From Chionis minor (Eukaryota; Chordata; Aves; Charadriiformes; Chionididae), in contig VZSF01001220.1 of NCBI GenBank assembly GCA_013398295.1, forward strand, positions 206,193-270,192: a stretch of 64,000 bases of DNA, read 5' to 3'. This document shows, piece after piece, positions 24,901 to 36,900 of this stretch; the first letter of the stretch is position 1, and each line of letters begins with the position of its first letter. Position numbers and translations under genes: made by a program. Under the pieces are notes generated by a model that made no database searches, had not been told where the DNA came from, and was given only the letters and a program-made list of their open reading frames with translations.

Positions 24901-27900
24901 TGGCTGACTTGGTGAGAGCAGATGCCAGCAGGGATGCCATCCCTCACAGGTGATGGGAAAGCCCTTGTCTGGTGCCCTTCTAGGGTGGCTTTAGGGAGAA
25001 AGTACCTCAAGCAGTGCATTTCAGCACTGTTCGGGGGTAAGAGGAAAATGATTTTTAAAATGTTGAGACCAGTCTGAAGAAAATGAGTTAGAGGTTTTAT
25101 TAGATACACTGAGCCATGTTACTTGCTGGCTGAAGTCCTGAGTGCCCCTGGTCCGAACAATCAAGTGATTTCTTATAAAGGTCAACATTATCAGACCGGT
25201 TATTTAAGGTGAAACTTAAAGAACTGAGGTTAAGGTGCTATGTAATGCAGCAGCTTGGGAGGTGAGGATATATGTATCTGTCCAAATAAGGATTTCAAGT
25301 AATCTGCTCTGAAATGACCTGAAAACAAGTCTTTCAATGCTGTGAGCCAATGTGTAGGTGAACATATTTAGATGTGATGCCTTAACTTTCCATAAGCTTC
25401 ACGTAGGTACTCCTGCCCTGAAAGAAGGGAAGTCAGTTTTCCTCTTTTCAGCAGTGATATGTTTTATTTTTATGAAGATGTGGGTTCAGATGAATCAATA
25501 ACTGTGGCAGTTAGGAAAGCTTTACAACTTAATAGCTTTGGATATTTGAGCAGAAATAATTTTAAATCAGCTGCTGTTGCTGCCTCTGCTTCCTTGTTAC
25601 TTGATTTTTCTGTTCTTCATGTTACTGCTTTACTTGTAGCCGATATCAGATAAATTGCAAATTTCTTTGATAACTACATCTTTAATTTTTCTATTTCATA
25701 GGAATCATTGCAATTGGCCACATTAATGAAGCAATTGACCAAGGAAACCCTGAGAAAACTCTAGAAACCCTACTGTTGCCCACAGCCAAGCTGCAAGACG
25801 TAAGACCAGTAAATGCAAGGCATTATCAGGATGTTCTGCACCACGCCAAAGCACAGAAATGCAAGGTTAGAGCTTTGACTGTTACTGTTTGTCAGAACCT
25901 AAATGCCAATTCTTTTCACTTGCACATGTGTCACTATCCTGTTCCCCCAATGTTTGGATTAGCTGTGCTGATGGGGTTGTAAATAAGCCAATGGCAACAA
26001 ACTGGCAGTGAGAAATTTGCCACAAAACTTATTCTGACTGGCAAAAGGGATTAATTCTCAGTATATTAATTCTGTATGTGTATCATTACTGACTTGACAT
26101 AGCCTTGCTTATTTTCAATTCTAGTTGGCTGCTGCAGCTATTACAAAATGTATACAGCAGCAGCCCTGATATAGTTACGAATTTGTGCAAGGATCTACTA
26201 CTGGAATGTGTTGGGCAGGTAGCTACAATATAGATAGGAACTGAAGTGTTTGCCAGAAAGGAGTCATAGTCATGCTGAAGGAGTCATGGTGTTCCTTAAC
26301 AAACTTCTGGTAAGTACTTTGAGTGGTCTCAGTTACTTAAATGTGGTGGTTTAGAGTAGTGGAGTCTTTGTACATGTTTCTGTTTTGACTTTATCATGCA
26401 ACAACATACTGGTCATCTTGTGTGTGCCCTCAGTTTAAACCTATCTCAGCAGGATATTGCTGTCTGCTGCCCCAAAAGTGGGGCCCTGGTGAGCGTCACA
26501 GCTCAAGGAAGTGTAAACAAAGATCAGCCTAACAGCTTGCAGGATGTGGCTGAACACAAGCTTAGCTAAAAGATACTAGCGTGGCACTTAAAATGTCCAG
26601 TGTTTGGAAAAGACACTTAAAATCCATATAATGCAGAAAGTCCCCGAACTTTGTCTTGTAGAAATATATTCTAGCTACCCCTCCACCTCACATCCAGTAC
26701 CTGCTGTGAAACAGTGTGTTTCTGCAATCCAGTCAGAGCTCTCAAAAGCCGTTTGCACGTCTCAATTTCCTGCTTGAGTTCCCAGGTAAGGGCTGGTTCC
26801 ACTGAGCCCTGGATCCTGAAAAGCCTCCTCCCTTGCCACGTGTACTAGGGAGGGTTTAGAGCATGCTGACTACTTTACCTGTCCTGGAAGGGTCAGGGTT
26901 GTTATCTGTGTGCTGAGAGCGTCTGTGCAGGTGGTGGCTGCACAGCGCTGGCCTGGGACATGCCAGACACTTAGCGTAGAGGGAGCGATCCAGGATGTCT
27001 CCCAGGCAGAGACCTACATCCCACAGGTGCCTACCTGCCTGCACGGAGCTGCCCTGCCCTGCCTCGCTCCTGCCAGCTGCTCCCCAGCTGCAAACCCAGT
27101 GCCTGCTCCTGTCCCTGTGTGAATGTGCTGGTAGGAAACAAACAGGTGTCTCCAAGTTTTTGAATAAAAATTGTGCAACCTCTTTGAAATCTTCTTGTTC
27201 AGAAAATTGTGGTGTTCCTAGAGACTTCCACTGGCCTTATCTCTGGAAGTATTTTGGTTTTGCAGTCCTTTGACAACAATTTAAAACATCTCCTCTGTAA
27301 ACAGGAGCACTGCTCTTGTTTAGGAAGAGAGCAAGACGTTGTGCTATATGTGCTACTAAAAAGAAATACTCAGATGCATTAATCTGACTTATTCTCTGTG
27401 AGGGTCAATCACATGAACATCACCATTCTTTAGGTAAAGATATGACTTAGATCGAAGTTTTCTTAAAAGAAAAAAAACAAATCCTAGTAGAATTTAAAAG
27501 ACTGCAATATCAAAAGTGTGTCTACTACTTATTTTTTTCTCAGTCTGTTTATAAAGCAGATCTGCCTTTAATTCTGTTTAGCATGTTTTAAGAGTGAGCA
27601 ACCATAAAAGGAAGTATTTGATTTACAAGGATCAGATAGGTCTGCCTGTGAACTTCCTGTGTTCCCCAGCATCTGGAAAAACATATGGGTCAAACCTGCT
27701 TGCTTATTCTAACAAGCCTGATGTCACGTCCTTGTAGCTGTGGCAACTTTGAGGAAGTAGTCTGCACCCAACTCTCCCAGTACCCATTACAGGCCTTAAT
27801 CTTGGATCACACCTACTTGTTACTTTCTTGAAATTGAGAACACAAACCTGGAACTTATTTATTCCTGTAATGTTAAACCACAGTTTATAGCAGCTCTCAA

Positions 27901-30900
27901 GGGTGTTTCAAATGAAATGTATTCAGGTCCCAGTGAAGAGAAACCCTGTGTTTAGGGAGTGATTGTAGATACTTGAAAAGTTAAACACATGTGCCAAACA
28001 CTGAAATGGTTCCTGTGTTATTTTGGTTTTTGAGTGATAAGCACACAGGCTTTACAGTTAGGTTTATGTTTTTTATATTTACAATAGTTGTATAACATCT
28101 GGATTGCTTTCAAGTTACCTTTTAAATCCGTTCTTGTGCATGTTGAAGGAATGGCATGATTAAAGCTAACTTAAACTGCTTGAAGACATTTTCCAGTGCA
28201 AATGATTTTAAGTAAAGTTTTTTTACAATACTATTATCAGACTGATGTAAGACACTTTTTCTCATCCCCGTCTTACATGCTGCAGTTACAAATACAAATG
28301 TCAACCACTGAGCTCATTTTGTAGGAACTTACACTCAGTATATATGTAGCTTTTGAGTTTCTGTAAAGGTAAAAGCTGACCCTTTGCTTTGTTAATGTGG
28401 ACAATCAATCATGACTGGCTTCAGCATTTGTAACACTGTAGGTATTTCCTGTGAGGATGTGGAAATAGAGAATACTACAAAATAGCTTCCCTGTTTTGCT
28501 TACCAAGCAAGAACAGTACAAGCCTGGATTCACACTGATAAGGGTTAGCTCCCAGCAATCTTCACGGGCTAGAGGAGTGCAGGCGCTGATGAAGTGGAAG
28601 AACAAGTCTCTAGTGCAAAGCTGGTTAAGCAGCCTCATGGGAGATGCTGCCTTGAAATTGTCAGGCTCCATGTCTATGGCTGTAGATTTGCTGCTCCTTG
28701 AACTTATGGGGACTCTGGCTTTTTATTCCCAGTGCAGTATCCGCTCTTGGCTATGTGACAGGGAGCTTCTGCAAATCTCAGCAGCTCCCGGGCATGTAGA
28801 AAGTGCTTTTACTTGTTCCCACTGGGCCAAAAACTTTTTTTCACACCACTGTTCCTGCAGTGATCATGGGCTGAGAGATAATTTGAAGTATTTGGAGACC
28901 ATGGGCCTAAAAGTGCTGTTCTGGTATTGATTCCTCTTGCGGTGTTCAGAGGCTGCGGTGACTGATATTCTGCTTTCTTCCTCTGTGGCCATGAAAAGCA
29001 ATCTTCTCAGAAGGAAATGGAGGTGCAGACCCAATTCTCTGTATCTAGGTACATCAGATGTTGTAATACACATGATAAAATTAGAGATGGAGAAGTGTAT
29101 CTCCAAAGACATTCCTTGTGTGGTGTGTGGAAGAAAGTAAACTTTACTGAGGTTGGGGTTTTTTAACACTTTTTAACTTTAAGTTTAATCGTTGCACCTG
29201 AGGTTTGCTGCCTGGGTTAATACTAACAAAATCAAAATTCCAATAATACAAATAGAGAACTAAATTCATTTTTCCCTGGATATTTTAACCATTGTTAGAT
29301 AAATATTGGATTGACTTCTAATTTTTGACATGAGAAAATAAAGAAAAGGATCAAGGCAACTGTTTAAGCTGCTAAGGCATAAAGCAATTAGATAAAAAGA
29401 ATACAACCCATCTGTGTTGTAATAGTAATAGTTGATGTGATGGATAATGAGGATGATATTGCTTGGCACAAAGCAAATAGCAAAGATGGTAAGGATCAAA
29501 AGACTGACTTTAACGTACCAGAACCATTCATGAGTCTTGAGTGTTCGTATAATTGAGACGTAGCAGAAAACAATAGTTGCAAGAGGTATTAAAAACCCGA
29601 AGATAGCTAAAGAAACGTAGTAGTAAAACTGGAAGGAAGATATTGTTTCACAGGCGTTGTGCACATCATGGCAAGTATAAATGTCCAGCTGTTTTACGTA
29701 ATAGCTTTGCTGCATTATACAAAGTGGGAGCATGTACAAGAAGACAATGGTCCACACGGTAGCGCAGACTGCGATGGCGTAGGCACGCTTCGGCAGGCTC
29801 TTGTAGGTGAAGGGATGAACAATGGCCATGTAGCGGCTGATGCTGATGCATGTGAGCAGCAGAATGGAGCAGTACATGTTGCCATAAAACACTGCAGTGG
29901 TTGTTCGACACATCATTTCCCCAAAAATCCAGTTGTTCCCATTGATGTGGTATGCTATTTTGAAAGGCAGCATGATGCAGAAGAGCAGATCTGAAACTGC
30001 CAAGTTTGTGTAGAGGATGGCAGTGCACACAGACCGGACTCTGAAGAGCAGCATCCACAAAATGATGGCATTAGACGGTACACCCAATAAAACAGCACTG
30101 AGGTAGACAGCAGGTATTAGCTTGGTGCTCAGAGAACTGGTCAGGTACTTCAGCGTGGTGTTGTTAACTTCTGTCAAAGTGGAGTCATTTGACTTTTTTG
30201 AAGAGCATTTGTGTTCTCTGATATGGATGGTTGTTGTTTCCCCTTCCACAGCATAAGGGGGGATGTAATCGTAGTCTCTTGCTGAAATTCCACGGAAAGT
30301 CTTGATAAGAGACACAGTTTTAATTGCAGAGCCATTCAGTGAAAATTCTGAAGCTTAAAAAAAAAGTTAAAATTGTTAAAAAAGGCAAGCTACTGGATTA
30401 GCAATATAATTCACCTTCAGGTATGGAGAAAGGAAACAACATCCATATGTGAAAAGCAATACACGTTTAAAAGGTTTGGTGGCATTCGCCTTTGCTTTGG
30501 ATGTTCATATCAAATGTACTCAAGGACCATCTTCACTTTGTCATCTCATGCCCAATCTTGAAAATTCAGCACAAATTTAGTGTTAAGCTGATCTTTCTGC
30601 ATTTTACATTTTCAGTAATCTTTGGCAAAATATATCAGACACCTGTGTAACATTTATCACCTGTAGAGGGTTTTTCCCAGTACTAGCAGTGTTGGTAATT
30701 CATTTTATAAGCGGCAGCCTTGGTCTAGGCTTGATCAGAATTTCCAAAGCAAACAGCAATACTGCCTTTGTCACTTCATGGATGAAATGCACCACTGCAA
30801 AAGATACAAAAAATCCCACCTTGCCTAACACAAGCTGAAACTTTCAAATTTGAAAATTGAAATAACCCTCATTTTCTTGGTGTCATATATGTTATTCTTC

Positions 30901-33900
30901 TGACTAAAGCAAATCAGATCTTTTCAGCATCTCATGTGAGGAAGGGTAGCTAGTCTTGAGAACTGAAAACAAATACTTGGGCTGATATTAGATCAAATTT
31001 ATTGCTAGGTGAATAAAACTTTTCATGCAGTAGGAAAATTAACATGTGATTAAATATTATTAGCATGTAGACAAAGACAAGGAAGACACTTTTATTAATG
31101 TCTGTTCCTCAATCTTCAGTAGTGAATGTAGAGACATTTCCAGATGAAGTAAACGTGTTCAAAATACCTTCTAAAATCTGTGTAATTAATTTTGTCATTT
31201 AAAAGATTTCTTAGCTGTGCTTAATGCAAAAAACTTAGTGTAAGGCTTAGAGCATACATGTTGAAACTGGAATTCAGAAGTGAACTGAAATTTGTATGAA
31301 AACCTGTGGATTTTTCTTCTACCTTCCCATATTGGAATTAAATAAGGAAAACAGTTTTATCAAAGTTTAATGGTAGATTTTATGGTAGAATATTTTGAAA
31401 TTAGAACTAGTAGACTTCATCCCTTACAGTAATTTTCTGGATGATTAATCCAGAAAATGAATTATAGTCACTCTTCAAATGACATGTGGATGCATGTTCA
31501 TGTATATATATACACATAAAATAGCTTTTAAAAATGAGTTTGGTTTGAAAACAGGTTTAATTCTAGTGATGAAAAAAATGGGCTTATTATTTGATCATTT
31601 CCTTTGGTTACTTTTGTCACAATAGTTGCCAGAGCATTTCCTTCTAATAGCACCATCTGTGAAGTCTTAATTTTGTTGAACGTTTTAAAGCAGAAAGAAC
31701 AAGACTCTAGAAGTTTAAGATTACCATATTGCTACGGAAACATGACAGAGATGATGTTATCTTCTGTAAGTGCAGAAAGATCCCATAAATAAAACTTCTT
31801 CTAGAAAGTGACTGGGGGGAGGTAAGCTGTCACTGAAATGGAAGAATAAAAATCTGCCTTAAGCAAGGTTTCCTAGAGTATAGTTTTTTGTAATGATGCA
31901 TGTACAACCCATTTAAGCTGGCGAAGCATCAACATTATCAAAAAAGCTCATGTTGTTTACTAAAATATGGAGTAAATACAGAAAGGACTTACCTGTTGTA
32001 AAAAGACTGGAGGTAAGGGAGAGCAGTCCAGTGAAAACCAGTATCTTCATTGTAGTACACAAAATCCAGCTAGACAAATGACGACGCTGTTCTAGTTCAC
32101 CTGAAGAGTTTTGCGGGGCATTTTTTCCCCCGCAGTAAGGGACTAGAGAATGATTGATCTGTCCTCCTGAAGCATCCTGTAGGCATGAGGTTTATGGTAA
32201 GGAACTGGTTTGTTCTTTGTCTACTACAGCGAGAGGGTGTGACGTATCCAAATATGCACACATGACTCATTTTCAGCCTCTGCCCAACACAGAGATAAAA
32301 TTGCTTTACAGCAGCAACTTAACTCCTAATTTACCATGAGCATAAAGCAGATGTGGGGGGTTCTACTGGAATTTGTACATAGAGGTATTTGGGGTAAAAA
32401 GGTGTTTTCTGAAAAATCAAAGGCTGTGCTTAGTAAATCTGCAAGAGTCTTATTCACAGATGAAAATGCCACGTTGCTGAACTCTGTACCCTTCTCAAGG
32501 AAGAAGCCAGGCTTGGAGAAGAGTGTGGTGATATGGGTTTAGCAAATGCAAAGGTGAAAGCAAGCCACAGATACAAACATGCCTTAAGAAAACTGTGCTC
32601 TGCTTTGTCTTCTACCTCCCTACCCTCTGTTAGCTGTCTGTGCTCCTTCAATCCGACCGCTGGGTCCGCTCAGGCAGTTCCCACCCCTCCACAGCCTGCA
32701 GCCTCTGAAACCTTTCCCCTATTTTCATCTGCTGTTTTGTTGATCCCTTCCTCTTTCTCTGCCTGGCTTTTCTTTTTCTTTTTTTCTTTTTTCTCTTTTC
32801 TTTTTTTCCTCTCCCTTGAATGCCAAATAACAATGGCTTGCTCTAGCAGACAGAACTAGCCCCAAGTCTTGGTCTGGCTTCCAAGCTAGCAGCGAGGCTC
32901 AGCATAAGCTGTACTTGGCTCCAGAGCAGTATTTGCATCTGTTCTTGTTATTTAGTTTGTAAAAGCTGGACACCAGATAAGGAATTCTTTTTGGTTTCTC
33001 AATATTTCTCTCAAAATTGTCAGCTGTAGTTTGGGAGTTTAGTAGATACTCTCTCAAGTGTTAGAGCTAACTTTCTTGTTAGAAAAACTTGTGGTGTGCG
33101 TTCACTGTTGTGTGATGGCCTGACAGTACTTGATTTTATTTAGGTATTCTGCTAGGTTGTTTACATATATGATGCAAACTGAAGAGTCTGTACTTAGGGT
33201 GTTTTTTTTACCCTGTAGACAACAGATCTATTGGATTTTTGGCCTGAACTTAGGCACAAATCTGGGGATATTCATTGCGAAGCTAGTTCTTTGTCCATAC
33301 TGTTTTACCTTGAGCAAGTTTCTGGGGTGTTTTTCTGTACTATTTGTGTGTATATAATCCTAGATCTTTATCGAATCACTACATTCCAGTTTGTCTCATC
33401 ATTAGTCTATTATAGACCTGGCACTCCTACTTCCTCTTCAAAATGAGGGTTTTTTCCCCCACCTACTGGATTAGATTTTGAATGCTATTTTATCTCCAAA
33501 ACCCTTTTTTTTAGCTGAAGTATTGGTTCACCTGTGAACCTGGGCAGCTGGAGCAGGATTGGTTAGTGGGGATGCTGAGCCCACTGTCCTTCACCTTCTG
33601 TTTTAACTTGGGTTTAATGCCATGCGCTCTTAACCTGTAGGAAGAGTGAGACCTGCTCCACTGCTTAGTTCCTGAAACATTTGCCACCTGAACTAAGTCA
33701 TGATTACTAAACCTGAGCTGTCTTTCTATGTCAGTTTTCGCTGTTATTTTCTGAGTAATGTGTACTCAGGTGTACACGTGGTTCCTTTCCAAATAAGGGA
33801 TTCTGATTAGAAAGCCAGCTTCCTGCAGTCTTCTGCTTTGTACTCTGTATGCATTATCACAGTGCTGCCTGGTAACGATGCTCAGATTACTTTGTATATC

Positions 33901-36900
33901 ACAGAAATGAAAACTTTTCTAGCTTCATTCAGAATTTTTGCCGATCTCTAAGGAGATGATGTCTTCTACACATGAAAACTTTCAGAGCTTTGTATTTGAA
34001 CAGAAGTTTATTCAAGTCAATCAATAGAATATGGACATGTTTTATCGCTGATTTTAAGCAGTCATGTTCTTTTTAGTGTCCAAGGGCTTTGGGAAAGGAG
34101 ATTGTATATTGGAACTCTCTCTGTTCAGACAACTTTTGTTATAATTCAGTTTTTTCAAGGCTTTTCTCTATCCTTTTTCCAGGAATCCCAAGATGAATCA
34201 GCGCTTCTGTGGCTGGATGAAATACAAAAAGGAATCAGCGATGCCAATAACAACATAAAAGAAGTAGCAATTTGTAAGCATTAACCTGCATCTACATTGC
34301 TCTTGTTTTTCTGTCTTGAAAAACTGAAATTGGTGATTTATTTTTTTCCTCTTCCGGCTAGTGTAGCAGCCCTTTAAACACATCAAAAGAAATAAATGCC
34401 TATTCTTTGACGTACTGAAATTAGGTGGGCTTAGATCCCCGGGGGTGGTGTTGGTTTTATCTAAAGTGGTAAGGCTTTAAGGCTTGTCTAATAATTTAGT
34501 GGATTTGGTTGTATAAGGCTAACATCATGACCGAGATTTCTAGTGTCAGTGTATTTTCACCTAGCTGGTGAAACAGGATATGTGAATGAGAAGGGATATA
34601 CTGTTCAGCAGCTTATTTTGCTTACATAAGACTAAAATCTTCATGCATGCTGTAAGATCAAATTCTTATGTGTTTACAGCTTTGCTTATTCCTGTTTCAT
34701 TATAATGCCTTTTATGAAGTGCTAACAAATTAGGAATGTATTAACGTTTACATAGTGTAAAAAGAGCACTTGGGCTTTTTGGAGAAGTGTATCCTCTTTC
34801 GATCTGTAAGGAGGAGGAAATCTGTCAGAAAAATGCTGGTGGTTGTCCTGGCAGAGCATTGTGTACTGAACGCACTCAACACCTTCTGTCAAAGTTTGGA
34901 TTGAATGCAATAACTTTAGAAAAATATTCATAATACATAATAAACTTCAGCAGGTAATGTAAAACCAAGTGTAGCTGGGTCTATGGGGCACACTGGAGAG
35001 CACGGTGGTGTCCCTACCTGTTCCTGCTTGGGGCCAGCACAGGCCAGCCGAGGCTGTTACCTTGGCATTGGGTACTGGTTCACGTTCTGCTTGACTCGGC
35101 TTTGGGTGAGTCAGTGTCGCCTTGTTTTGCACCCTAAGAGTTTGTGAATACAACTGCTGAAGTCGGTGCATTCCTGGAGCGCTGTGTTCAGCCTTCATTA
35201 GTGCAGTGCAGCAGCCTGTTTGCTTATAGGTAGGCTATGTCAGTAGTGCGTGCTCAGATAGTTGTGGGTTGAAGAAAACAAACACAGCCAGCTATTACAA
35301 AATCTGCTATCCCTGCCACAGAAATATTGTATTTAGCATTAGTGTTACTTTAGAATCTATTTAGTCCATTAATGCAGTCTGAAAGTAACCAGATGCACTG
35401 AAGATGCGGTATTTTTGTAGGTCATGCATCTGTAATGAATAGCACCTCACTTGTGTTTTCTGAGACAGGCTCAGACGCACACTCATTGTCCCAACCAAGC
35501 TCTTGTACTCAGGAGTGCTGATACCTTCTTTTGTGGACAAAAACTGCTTTCCATCAATGCCACCAAGAGGCATGAGGAAACACCTGAGTGCAGAGAAGGG
35601 AAGGAAATGCAGAGCTTGTAAACAGATGTAAGTTAAAACTAAAAAGCGACTTGAAAACATCCTCATTTGTGTCTACTGGTGTAAAAGCATTAAGAATATA
35701 TCTCATAAATGGCCTGTCACAGCAGTATCCATATACCAATATAGTATAGCTAACAATAGGCCACTGCTCCATCCACTAGCTAGTTGTTGTAGTAAAATAT
35801 TTTCATATAATTTGTGTCTGTAGTAAATACACAGCTTTTCACAATCAAGTATGATCAGTAGAACTGTTTTAACAAGTCACTTGTGGAAATAATACTAATC
35901 TCCTGTACTCTGCCCTCTGGGTTGAAAGGAAGCAGTGTCAGCACAATACGTTCTTCAGAAGAGCTCTAAGGTTTTGCAGACAAAAACTGCGACTTAAGAT
36001 TTCCCCACAACACAGAACCTAATACTTCCTATAACAAACACATCCTGTCTCAGGAAGTTAACATATCGTGTCCACATAGTCTAAACTTAAAGTTCAGCTT
36101 GATCACAACTTGGAAATTAACCTTCATTTTGATCTGTCTCAGAAGTGCTGCCTTTGAAAGGCAAACAAATCCCAATGTCCCACTCCAAAGCTTTTGCAAA
36201 GCAGTCAAAGGTTTATTTTTCAGTCAGAACAAAGTGTATTTTTGAGATTGCTGCAGTACTGACAACAAAATAAGCTGTAAAATAAGAGAAAGTACTAACA
36301 GTTGTACTGAAACAGTCTTGATCCCTTCCAAATTAATTTTTATGCCTTACATACATATTAAATATTACAGTATTGAAATTTTAAAAGACTTTGTAAAAGT
36401 CTTCTGTGTCAGTAAAGGACTCTTGTATCTTGTATCTTCATTTAGGAAGAAGTGTTCAGTAAATGCTGGTGTGTTTTCTAGTTCTTTGTGGTGTTTGCTG
36501 TGCAGCTTTCATCACTTTGCTTCCCTTCTTGAATCAGTTCAACCATTGTACTCCTTATCTAAGTGGAGGACAAAATGAGATTGGCCACATATTAGCTGTA
36601 CAGCCTTCAGGAACACACACCAACACCGACCTTAGTCTTGCCACAGGAAGAGTTTGTCTGGCAAAGCAGGATCTGTCATGAAAGCATCCATGTTATAGGA
36701 AAAAGCTGATCTTTGGCCCTGTTTGAGAGCTCAGGCTTATCACACAAGACAGCTGTATCTTTGTTTACGGTAGCTGTTTGAAGAGAGGATGGATACAGAG
36801 AAGAGCCCTTCACAGTGTTGATGTAGTACTGGCATCCCAACAGCTGCAGGAGCAGACTGGAGCCCACAGTTCTTCTGCAGCTGGGAGTGGCTAAGCTCTA

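Noticed and set aside
24579..25109. 176-codon open frame on the minus strand in intron 12
   Set aside because: Composition-driven. No recognisable domain, splice context or homologous family.
28496..28930. 144-codon + strand open frame just downstream of F2RL2
   Set aside because: No family resemblance. It lies opposite the likely F2RL2 3' untranslated region.
29659..30058. Open frames on both strands overlapping F2RL2 exon 2
   Set aside because: Out-of-frame shadows of the receptor coding sequence.
30348..30353. Alternative F2RL2 acceptor six bases upstream
   Set aside because: It would be in frame and add two residues, but the CAG at 30350-30348 is the better acceptor. Kept only as a minor alternative.
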